From NCBI GenBank assembly GCA_017893485.1, contig CM030367.1:90779121-90843120 (forward strand): DNA of 64,000 nt. Direction: 5' to 3'. The position numbers were made by a program, and so were the translations under genes. The stretch comes from Hemerocallis citrina. Taxonomy: Eukaryota > Streptophyta > Magnoliopsida > Asparagales > Asphodelaceae. Under the pieces are notes generated by a model. It saw nothing but the letters and a program-made list of their open reading frames with translations, did not search any database and was not told the origin of the DNA. Below, one piece after another: positions 33,086 to 41,999 of this stretch; position 1 is the stretch's first letter; each line of letters opens with the position of its first letter.

Positions 33086-35417
33086 AACTTTTTATTTTTT
33101 TGATTTTTTTGGATAAAATATTATATTTTTGAGATTTTAAGTGTTTTAAAAATAGAGAAAAATTATTAGAAATATTAGAAAAATATGTAGACTTTATGGA
33201 AAAATTTCTATAACATTTTGACTTATTATACTGAGGTTTAGAAGAAATTTTTGGGAAAAGTGATTAATAAAATTTATTTAAAAAATATTTCTTTTGTAAT
33301 TAAAGATGAGAATATTTTTGTTGAACATAGAAAGTTGTGAAGAGCTCAAAATGAAATTTTTACTCATAAATTATTTGGTAGAATTTAATGTGAGACTGTT
33401 TAAGAATATGCAAGTTGTGCATGGAAAATTGATTGAAAAGAAACATGTGAATTGTGAAATTTGTGAACAAGTATACTCTTATTTTAATGAACATGAAAAG
33501 AGAATTTAGACTAGAATTTTAGCATAAGTCCTCACATCGGTAAGAATGAAAGTTTTGAAAAGAGAAATGTGATAAATTGTGACCAAATTTGGGTCATGGA
33601 TAATGATTTATATTTTAAGACCGATGTAGGGGTAACACTAAATTCTAGAGTGTTGATTTTTATTCATGATTCAATTACTTAGGGATTTAGATACATAGTG
33701 AAGATGTGATGAAAGTAAGAGAAAAACACAAGTATGAGGGCCATCGGATTGGCGGTGTGAGAGTGTTTCACAGGCTATCTACATGATGCGTCATGTCATA
33801 ACGTGAACACGTCTCCGGAATTATCGTCCCGGTGGCGACGCTTGTGCGATGTTTGGTGACTACGGGTGGTGTCATTGTCCCATGACGGAGGCTGAATTGT
33901 CCATAGGTTGTCTACATTATGAGTCATGTCATGACGTGGAATTCCCCTCCAAGCTGTCTGAATATGGGCTCATAAATCATAGAACATCTAGGATACTTAC
34001 CTTAATGACTGTAGTAGTTTAAGTCATAGCGAGGGATTGAATCCTACAAGATGAAAAACGATTAAGGACTTGCCATCGGACCTATGTACTATGGGATGCA
34101 TAGAATCCGAACAAGTGCGCATTAGTGTCATGTAAATATTAATAACTGCATTAAGGACTAAATGCACTCTCACACACGACATCAATAGGGTAGTCCTCTT
34201 TAGTTTGTTTTGTGACAAGTATGTGTTTTCCAAGTAAGAGAAATTGATGTATTATATCCTAACGTCAACTGACGTATCCACAGTTTCTATGCAGGATAAA
34301 GTGAATGACAAGACTGAAGATTGATTGCTGCTTAAAGAAATGTTCAAGTTAATATTCAATTCATGTATAAATATTGTAATTTATAATCCACTGCATTGAT
34401 GTAAACTCTGTTGTAATAAAAAAATTTAATTCCTTGTAAAATTGTACGAAGAGAAGTGTAAAGATCCTGTGGAACTTTGAATTCGGTCTTATTTGGAATT
34501 CGGGATGTTACAGGGTGGTCGGCAGAGCGGCGGGATAGGGATCGCAACTGGCTACAGAAGGAAAGCATCGGGGAGCGGCTGCTTGCTGTGGCTCGCTGGC
34601 GTCACTGCAAAAGGAGGCAGGGTAGCACAGGGTGTTGTGCTGCCACGGGGGTGCGTCGGGAGCGAGGGGCTGGCGTCGACGTCGAGGCAAGGTGGGGTCG
34701 CGACAGGGAAAGGCGCTCAGCAAGAGGGAGGGGTTGCTGCTGCGGTGCAGGGCGGAGCAGGGAGAGGTCCTGGCATCGAGATGGGGGGTCGCGAGGCAGC
34801 ACCAGGAGAAAGGTCGGGAGAGCTAGGAGGGTGATCGGGATGGTTTAGGAGGACGGGGCTGGAGGTAGGGGAAGGTGAAAGATAGGGTTAGCAGCTAGGT
34901 TAAATGAACAGGGGAAAATATATGGGTATATATATAGGGTAGAGTAGTTAGGGTTTAGGATGCAGATGGGTACTTGGGTAAACGAGTTAGGTGTAAGGGT
35001 GTTAATGGGTTAGGGTATTGGGTTTCAATGGGTATTGGATTTCAATGGGTTATTGGGTATTAAAGATCCAATAGGGGAAAATAGGATTTTTGGAATAATT
35101 GAGTTATATTAAAAGATCCAATAGAATTTATAAAATAACCAATAAAAATATGGTTTATAATAAAAGGTAATTTGCATTACAATATAATTTATTTGAAATA
35201 ACTACAAATACAATTAGTACATAGAAATGAATTTTTAATAACCAGTCAAAATTAATAATAATAATAACAATAATAATAATAACAGTAATAGAAATAATAA
35301 TAGAAATCAAGATAATAATAACAATAATAAGATTTGTATTAAAATATAAAAATCATAGAAAATAGTTACAAATAAAATTATTGATAAAAAATAGATTTTA
35401 ATAGAAAATCCAACAAT

Positions 35418-36075
35418 CAAGGTTGTAAACGGCGTTAGGCGGTGGCGGTTCGGTCAAGGGGTGCCTAGCGCGGCGCCTGGGCAGTTGAATTTTGTTTGTC
35501 GATTTAGTTAATTTCAGCCCATATTCTTCAATCGTAAGTATAATTATGCAATGCAATTGCAAAATATTCATCATGTTCTTGTGTAATATGTGTACTTAAA
35601 GGGTGTTTACACAAAAAAAATTCTCGTGCAATTAATGTGTAAATATGTGCAATTAATAAAAAAATTATTGTCCAATTGTAATATGTGTAATATACCAATA
35701 TGTGTAATATATGTAATATGTGCTATTTTAATATGTGTAATAGGTGTAATATGTGCAATCCATCACCAATAATATTAAAAAATGTGAAAACAATTTCACT
35801 AATATTAAAGATCCATACATAGTACATAATAGATTAATAGTAGTTCTCTTTTTTTGTGTTATTTTATAGTATTTAAAATTAAAATAAAAAATAAAAAACG
35901 TCTGGGCGTTAGACATCCGCCTGATCAGCGTCACAGACGCCTATTCAACAAGATGACCGCCTAATTGCCTCCAACTGCCTGGACCACCGCCTATGGCAAA
36001 GGCAGTTCATTCTCCTCCACTTAAGCGCCCAGGCGCCGCCTAGGCGTCCGAGGCGGCCTGCCATTTAGAACACTG
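35418..36075. mobile_element. MITE with GC-rich inverted ends
   Basis: A 658-bp element with ends CAAGGTTGTAAACGGCG and (inverted) CAGTGTTCTAAATGGC. The GC-rich subterminal part GCCTAGCGCGGCGCCTGGGC pairs with GCCTAGGCGGCGCCTGGGC from the other end. The centre is AT-rich. The ends resemble non-autonomous hAT elements. No matching 8-bp TSD was seen. Confidence 0.65.
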
Positions 36076-36412
36076 GGTAAAACAATGATAGAATTAGAAA
36101 CAAGCATATACGAGACATGCTAAAGGTAGCTCGAATCCAAGATAAATTAAGAGAGAATCGCCTCAGGTGATTTGGATATATCACACGTAGACCTAGTAGT
36201 GCCCCGTTAAAAAGAGGAATTTGATAAGTATTGAGGGTAGAGTTAGGAGTAGAGGAAGACCTAAACTAACTTGGGTGGAAACAGTGAGAAAAATATGATA
36301 GCTTGTAACCTTACAGAAGATATTGCACTGAACCGAGCAGAATGGAAAACCATGATTCATGTAGTCGACCCCAACTAGTAGGGAAAAAAGCTTTGTTGTT
36401 GTTGTTGTTGTA
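36076..36412 (+). mobile_element. RTE-type LINE, 5'-truncated 3' end with (TTG)n tail
   Basis: The end of a reverse-transcriptase ORF is readable in pieces: ARIQDKLRENRLR, RVRSRGRPKLTWVETVRK, NLTEDIALNRAEWKTMIHVV and DPN then stop. GACCCCAACTAGTAGGG and a GTTGTTGTTGTTGTTG tail follow at 36396-36412. This is the characteristic 3' end of plant RTE-type LINEs. Stops and frameshifts are present. Confidence 0.85.
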
Positions 36413-36674
36413 GGCTGGTAAGTTGTAAGTGCCTAGGTGATAAAGGACAATGCCCATTATGATTTTTTTTTAAAATAAGGACCTAGGGTAGTTACAATGT
36501 CAATTAAGTTATAATGGGAAGCACATCTTGAGCACAACATTATGATCAAACAAACATTAGGTGGTTTCTGAACTAATACGAGCTAAGGGTAACTCACAAC
36601 CATCTATGACTACAAAGTTCCATCCTTCTTAGTATTATCAAGATTGGAAATTAAATAAGTGTAACAAAAAAAAC

Positions 36675-36809
36675 CTGGTCAAGAGTGTCGATCCCACGTA
36701 GAGTGATAATCCAGCTCTTTTGGCCAGGATGGTCTCTTCCTCCTGTCAGCTCCACTTGCGATATCACTTCTTTCTCCAAAATACATGCACGCAGCCATCT
36801 TCTTCCTGG
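36675..36809 (-). CDS. RimM gene exon 4 (RimM N-domain)
   Basis: 135 bp, 45 codons. It reads PGRRWLRACILEKEVISQVE, then GHPGQ-like RDHPGQKSWIITLRGIDTLD Q. The stretch from SWIITL to GIDTLDQ is the RimM core strand leading into the A..L.G helix of exon 5. The acceptor is TTTTAG and the donor GTTTTTTT. Confidence 0.9.
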
Positions 36810-37260
36810 CTAAAATTCAACGCCATAATTTGTGTGTGAAATGGATAGACAATAGAGTAGAAAACAAAAGTCATGGAATAAACGTTGGAAGTATTGGTGT
36901 ATATTTGCAACATCACTTTTAGGCCCTATTTGGGAACAAAGTTTAGATAACAAAAATTATCTTAACGTTGGAGGTACAAGGTAAGCTAACTTTGGTAGTC
37001 ATACCCTTACCTCCATTTTCAAAATTAAGAAAAACTAGGTAAGGGTGGAGTTTACATAATTATGGTTTTCTCACCTTTTTTGGTAAGACAATTGCAGTTA
37101 TCTTAACTCCAAAATGAATCTCAAACATGCCAAGCTTAGGATCGCTAGAGTTTTTTAAAGTTGAGAAAGATAACTCCAGTTATCCTAGTTTAACTTTAAA
37201 GTCTTAATATATTCGATGAAATGCCAATACAGAAATGAAGACAAACTGAAACCAACGCAC
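36810..37260. other. RimM intron between exons 3 and 4, no element recognised
   Basis: Ordinary intron sequence with the donor GTGCGTTG at the 3' side of exon 3 and the acceptor TTTTAG before exon 4. No gene was seen. Confidence 0.65.
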
Positions 37261-37263
37261 CTT

Positions 37264-37271
37264 GGATAATC
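37264..37271. repeat. hAT target site duplication GGATAATC (left)
   Basis: An exact 8-bp copy of 41084-41091. The 8-bp length is diagnostic of hAT insertion. Confidence 0.95.
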
Positions 37272-40200
37272 TAGGGGTGGCAACTGGGCCGGGTCAACCG
37301 GTGACCCGACCCGCGACCCGGCCCACGAACCCGGCCCGCTTAAGAACTTCACGGGTTCAGGTCGAACCCGGTGAACAGTACCGGATCGACCCGGATCGCA
37401 ATTTACGCGAATCGAATTTGCGAAACCCGGCCCACGAACCCGTTTAATTCGCGAATTGAACCCGTTAACCCGCGGTTCGACCCACGGGTTTCGACCCGTT
37501 CGACCCGTACGGGTCGAACGTTCGACCCGTGACGGGCCGACCGTTCGACCCGCGGGCCGACCGGTCGAACGGGTCGAAACCCGCAGTTCGAACCCGGGCT
37601 GACGCTGGCGTTGGCAGCAAACGGCTCTTAGAGCCGTTGCTGTGCAAACGGCTATTTTTTTTTTTCCCCACTTCTAAGCCTATAAATATCCCCTAAAAAT
37701 CTCAAAAAAAATTACACCTCACTCTCTTACTCTCTCTACTATTATACATCATTTTAAAGAAATTTTTGAACAATTGTAGTATTCATCAAATAATTGTACA
37801 AGAAGGCATATACACGATCAAATTTCGGTCGTATCGGAAACAAAATTCAACGTCTTCAACGTCTTCAACTCTCTTCAACCTCTTCTCAACTCTTCAATTG
37901 TGGAATCGGCAAAGCGCTCCTCCATCTTTTCTATTATATTCTTATTTTCCCGGTTTTTTTTACATACGCGTATTCTACGGTGAACGGTATCAAAATTTCT
38001 CTACCTCTCTTGTTAAATTTTTTTTGCGTTGTAGTTAAAATTATTGTTTGTTTTTGAACTTCTCTATCTCAACCCTCTTGTTTTTTAGATTTTTTTGTAT
38101 AATTCACCGCTCGGTCCGCTCCTACATTGTAGTTTTTTTTACATATTTGAGCACATTACCACATTATGTCTAGATCACGTGGTAGCGGTCGTAACAGACA
38201 AGATTCCTCCTCCTCTTCACGTAGGCCACCAATTGTCCCAATTAGTGAGCCCACCCAAGATTACATTGATCCTACTATGGAACAATGGGGTACACACGAC
38301 ATGGATGTTGTAGGTGACATTCAATTAGAAGAAGAACAACAACAACAACCCAAAACCACACAACCCCGTAGTAGTAGGAAAAGTAAAGGAGAAACTAGCG
38401 ATTGGCACAAGTTTTATGAGTATATTCCGGACGAACATATTCCGGGTGTAGGTTTGAAAGTGTGTAAAACATGTAGTAAAACATACAAATTCAAGAGGGG
38501 TGACGGCACCGGTACAATTAGTAGACACATACAACATAATCATAAAGAACTTCTTGACCAAATACAAGGCCAACAAAAAATTAACCCTAGGACCGGTCAA
38601 GTAGATAGCCACCCTTATGATCCCGAACTTGTTCGTCGGGAAATGGCCCGATTAGTCATTAAGGAAGAGTTGCCATTTTTCTATCCCGAGAGTAGGAACT
38701 TGGAAAATTTTAATCAAACGGCCTTAAACCCTCATTTTAAAAGAATTCCGAGAAATACTTGCAAATCAGATTGTTTTAAAGTGTACATGGAAATGAAGGA
38801 TGCTTTGATTGCAATTTTATGAAGTTTAACTTGTAGGGTTAGTTTAACTTCGGATTGTTGGACGGGTGTCAACAATATTCCAACGATGGGAATAACCTGT
38901 CATTGGATCGACAATGATTGGATTCTTCATAAAAGAATCATATCACTTGTGTCGTTGCCGTATCCCCATAGTGGCGCAGAAATAGCAAACCGTATTATAG
39001 AAATATGTGATGTTTTTCATATTCGCGATAATATTATGGCTATTAGTTTTGATAATGCATCTAACAACAATGTAGCAATTACTACTTTAAAATCTGTATT
39101 AAACCCTCCATCTGACAATATTTTTCATGTTAGATGTGCATGTCATATTATAAATTTATGTGTTCAAGATGCATTAAAAATAGATGATCCATATATACAT
39201 AAAATTAGAAATTGTGTACATTTCATTGCATTAAGTCCAAGCATTTTACAAGAATGGAAAGTCTAGTGTAGGGTTAGAAATGTTCCTTTTAGAAAATTTT
39301 CAAAGGATGTTAGACACCGATGGAATTCTACTTTTGATTTACTGAATGTTGTCACCGATTATAAAGCAGTTGTAAATGATTTTTGTATCGCAAAAAATAT
39401 GCACAATTTTGAAATGACTCCCAACGATTGGTATTTTGCCGAAGCTTTGTTGAAATTTTTAGAACCTTTTAAAACCGCAACTTTAAAATTTTCAAAAACA
39501 TATGAATCTACTTCTAGTAGCATTTTTATTGAATTAGTTAGCATGATGCAAATATTTAACGAAATGTTAAATGATCCCTATATTAGTGACATTGTAATAC
39601 CTGCATTTCAAAAAATTTTGAAATATTATTTTTCCTCCTCCTATGTTGATTTGTGTTGCTACTGTTATGGATCCTCGTATCAAATTAGAAGGTACGAAGA
39701 ATTTGATAGAAATGTTTTTTGGATATTTAGATAACAATGTAGAATTAACAATTGATTGCGCTACTTTTTTAGTTCAGTTTGAATCTACATTAAATAACTT
39801 GTATGATTATTATGATAGACGTTTTGCTTCTAGTAGTACAACTTCTGTAGTTAGTTCTTCTTCTGGTAGTTCTAAAGGTAAGGGTAAAAGTAGAATTGGT
39901 GATAGAACATTTAGTCTACTTGAACAAATTCAATCTAAAAAACCTAGGACTAATCAACCAAATGAATTAAATTGGTATAACCAACAGGATACTGAGCCTA
40001 CTCTTTCCCCACTAGATATTTTACAATGGTGGAAAGAACATGAACACACTTTTAGTATTCTGTCTATTATGGCTAAAGATTTGCTAACTCCTCCTGTCTC
40101 TACAGTTGCTTCTGAGAGTGCATTTTCTACAAGTGGCAGGGTTCTATCTGATTACAGAAATCGGTTGAAGCCCAAGGCGTTGGAGATGCTCGTTTGCACA

Positions 40201-41083
40201 GAAGACTGGCTGAAGGCTGAAGATAGGATGCAAGGGAAAGCATTATCAAGTTCTACAAGTGGGAGCAACTCGCCCGAAGAACAACAACAACAACAACAAC
40301 AACAATAGCTTTTCTTCTTATATTAAATTAGAAAAATTGTAGTCAATTAAAATTGTACATAAGAAATATTGTATAAAACTTATTTGTGAATTGAATTCTT
40401 CATTTCGTTATAAATTGTTCAAATTGTATCACTTAAATTCATATGAATAAAATTTCAAAATTTGTTGTCAATTTCACTCTTTCAATCTTATTATTATTAT
40501 TATTATGATTTTTTTTGTTTATTAGTATTATTACTTACTTAGTATTATAATTAAACATCATTTGGGGATATTTGATTCAATTTGAAGAATTGTAGTATTA
40601 TTACTTATTAGTATTATTACTGAATTACATACTTAGTATTATAATTAAACATCATTTGGGGATATTTGAAGAATTGTAGTATTATTACTTATTAGTAGTA
40701 TTACTTAATTAGTATTATAATTTTTTAAGAAATGTAATATTCATCAAACAAAAATATGGTAGTTCACTTGTTTGTATAATTGTATACATCATTTGTAAAA
40801 TTATTATTATTATTAGTTCAATTTAAGCTACCAAAAAAAAAATAAAAAAAATTATATATATATTTTATTAAGCGGGCCAACCCGCGGGTCGACCCGGCCC
40901 AACCCGGGTTGAGCTAAAGGGTTCACGGGTTGGGCGGGCCACCCAAATAAGGAATTGACCCGGCCCGGCCCGGCCCGGCCCGGCCCGCATAAGACGCCAA
41001 CCCGGCCCGGCCCGCCTACTCGAGCGTGCCAACCCGCACGGGTTGGGCCCGGACCGGCCCGTTAGACCCGTTCGCCACCCCTA
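37272..41083 (+). mobile_element. hAT (Ac-like) transposon inserted in RimM exon 3
   Basis: A 3812-bp element with inverted ends TAGGGGTGGC...GCCACCCCTA and perfect 8-bp TSDs. GC-rich subterminal regions are packed with CGACCCG and CCCGGCCCGG repeats (37290-37590 and 40870-41060), as in plant hAT elements where they bind transposase. It contains one transposase gene (38166-40308), now broken. Confidence 0.95.
38166..40308 (+). pseudogene. hAT transposase (BED zinc finger, RNase H-like core, hATC)
   Basis: The frame starts MSRSRGSGRNRQDSSSSSRR. A BED zinc finger lies at residues about 80-126 (Cys100, Cys103, His121, His124/126). The core has LTSDCWTGVNN (first catalytic Asp), SFDNASNNN (second Asp) and CHIINLCVQDAL. 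The hATC region is near the C-terminus (SPLDILQWWKEHEHTF, ASESAFSTSGRVLSDYRNRL), followed by a poly-Gln tail from (CAA)n. It is broken by TGA at 38820, TAG at 39265 and a frameshift near 39640, all inside otherwise good coding sequence. The element is therefore probably immobile unless served in trans. Confidence 0.92.
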
Positions 41084-41091
41084 GGATAATC
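41084..41091. repeat. hAT target site duplication GGATAATC (right)
   Basis: The right-hand copy of the 8-bp target sequence. On the minus strand it encodes part of the RimM RLS segment. Confidence 0.95.
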
Positions 41092-41192
41092 TAAGTTCCG
41101 GGGAAATCGGTGCTTGGAAACACTCGGAGCTCTCCTTTAAGCCCGTGAACTTTGCTTCTCTATCTTCTTCTTGTCTGCAGCAATCTCACAAA

Positions 41193-41286
41193 TGACAAAT
41201 ACTCTCTATGTTTATCAAAGAAGCTCCCAGGTTTCAGGATGACAAATACTCTCTATGTTTATCAAAGAAGCTCGCAGGTTTCAGGA
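41193..41286. repeat. 47-bp tandem duplication beside RimM exon 3
   Basis: The unit TGACAAATACTCTCTATG...GGTTTCAGGA occurs twice with period 47 and one clear mismatch (CTCCCAGG against CTCGCAGG). It lies just upstream of the exon 3 acceptor on the minus strand and makes the exon boundary hard to place. Confidence 0.85.
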
Positions 41287-41368
41287 TATATTGCCAAATA
41301 AAGATAAAATCCAACTAAGAGTAGAATAATCAGTAATCATATCCGAGAAAGAAAAAAGGATAATACCG

Positions 41369-41417
41369 TGCCTGCTAGCAAAGGGCAGAGTTATATCCTG
41401 ATACTCCGCGTTCTGCA
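41369..41417 (-). CDS. RimM gene exon 2 (tentative)
   Basis: The minus-strand stretch reading NAEYQDITLPFASRH lies between an AG acceptor (GTGTGCAG or GATAG) and the donor GTATTATC. No family motif is recognisable. It is included only because it fills the gap between the presequence exon and exon 3. Confidence 0.35.
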
Positions 41418-41496
41418 CACCTTTCTATCAGAATCAAGAAACCCATTGATTTAAAACAAACAAACAAACAAACAAACAATTCCTATTTATAAATAC

Positions 41497-41676
41497 CTCA
41501 TGAATAGCTCTTTTTTGGGGGTCGTGAAGAACGGTGACCCGATGGGTGGATGAATTGGGGAATCTGGGTTGTTGAGTCAAAGCTCCTCTATGTCTGAATC
41601 TTCTTCTGGTTTGTTGGGTTTTTGAGAGGTGGAAGAGAGAAGGTTTGTGAGCGGAAGTGATGCAGATATGATTCAT
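41497..41676 (-). CDS. RimM gene exon 1, probable plastid transit peptide
   Basis: It starts MNHICITSAHKPSLFHLSKT and is rich in Ser, Thr, Arg and His with few acidic residues (QQTRRRFRHRG...), as expected of a plastid or mitochondrial presequence. The donor is GAG|GTATTTAT. The upstream minus-strand frame extends further, but this Met gives the shortest presequence-like start. The link to exon 3 rests on position and strand, not on sequence similarity. Confidence 0.55.
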
Positions 41677-41999
41677 GGCTTTGTAGGGAGAAGGGGAAGA
41701 AGAAATTGTGAGAAATTGAATTTTATGGTCTCTTGTTTCATATTGAGAACGGAAGCGATCCAGCTTTTGGGATAAAATTTGAGATTTTTTTGCCAGGCTA
41801 GGCAACTTTTTGAAACTATTAAAAGTCTCTAGAGAGACTAGAATCCAAACACACCGCCACCGTCGTGCTACAGTAACATTTTTAAAATGCATTCACTGAC
41901 CAGTAGGTCTGAGTGACTAACCTGATGTGAGATGAGTTGAGTTATTTTTAACTCGACTCTCTGTTTGTTATTAATATTTTGTATTTCAAAAATTCTTAA
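41677..41999 (-). other. Upstream region of RimM gene (5' UTR/promoter), partly open frame
   Basis: The minus-strand frame stays open to 41892 without family motifs, so it is probably 5' UTR. No clear TATA box was seen. A Z-family LTR lies just upstream. Confidence 0.4.

Larger units (their letters stand above)
30497..34512 (+). mobile_element. Gypsy element Z (Tekay-like), 5'-truncated
   Basis: Only the last part of pol (30497-31049), a polypurine tract (AAGGAGGGAG at 31145-31154) and the 3' LTR (31158-34512) remain. It sits within a Y-family LTR. The left edge is abrupt and no clear TSD was found, so truncation by recombination is likely. Confidence 0.8.
31158..34512 (+). repeat. 3' LTR of element Z
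   Basis: 3355 bp from TGTAACATCCTGAATTT to TTCGGGATGTTACA, with inverted ends TGTAACATC/GATGTTACA. A TATAAATA box lies at 31716-31723. Two tRNA-like segments are at 32815-32910 and 32995-33085. No gene is seen. Confidence 0.85.
27498..35417 (-). repeat. Y-family LTR (probably solo), interrupted by gypsy fragment Z
   Basis: The left end TGTCACGGCCCACTTCCCAA is the reverse complement of the end of the Y LTR (62861). Homology continues through tandem CATGTAACAGG-like words (28080-28180), intermediate AT-rich sequence, and the AGAGAGACGGATGAG/GTCGCGAC block (30260-30490). It resumes after the insertion at 34513-35400 (with a TATATATAGGGTA box near 34928). No PBS, gag or pol of its own is seen, so it is probably a solo LTR. 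The right end is unclear and abuts a MITE. Confidence 0.7.
37261..41174 (-). pseudogene. RimM gene exon 3, split by a hAT transposon
   Basis: The upstream part (41174-41084) encodes VHGLKGELRVFPSTDFP, the RimM start motif (G..HGl.GelrV.p.TDfp). The expected PELRLSK is then split: its DNA runs through the 8-bp GATTATCC target duplication, and the downstream part (37271-37261) ends AAG before the donor GTGCGTTG. One extra C in the CCCC run near 41104-41107 shifts the frame just before the insertion. An in-frame TAG occurs upstream of the VHG motif if the acceptor at 41175 is used, so the exon start is uncertain. Confidence 0.75.
14671..41676 (-). pseudogene. RimM-family ribosome maturation gene (split, disrupted), minus strand
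   Basis: The gene encodes a plant RimM-family protein: an N-terminal RimM domain, a PRC-barrel, then a UDPGP-type nucleotidyltransferase-like region. RimM binds the 30S subunit and S19 during 16S rRNA maturation; the plant form is probably plastid-targeted. Supported exons (minus): 1, 41676-41497; 2, about 41417-41369 (weak); 3, about 41174-37261 (split by hAT); 4, 36809-36675; 5, 18313-18203; 6, 17656-17375; 7, 16203-16004; 8, 15647-15357; 9, 14781-14671. Exons 4-6 and 9 are phase 0 with GT-AG borders. The intron between exons 4 and 5 is 18.4 kb. The hAT in exon 3 and two one-base homopolymer differences disrupt it. Further 3' exons are not in the window. It could be an intact gene elsewhere with sequencing errors plus one disrupted allele here. 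Confidence 0.85.

Noticed and set aside
38166..40308. Treating the hAT transposase as an active or domesticated gene
   Set aside because: Two stops and a frameshift interrupt it, and it is bounded by exact TIRs and TSDs, so it is a recent but broken element.
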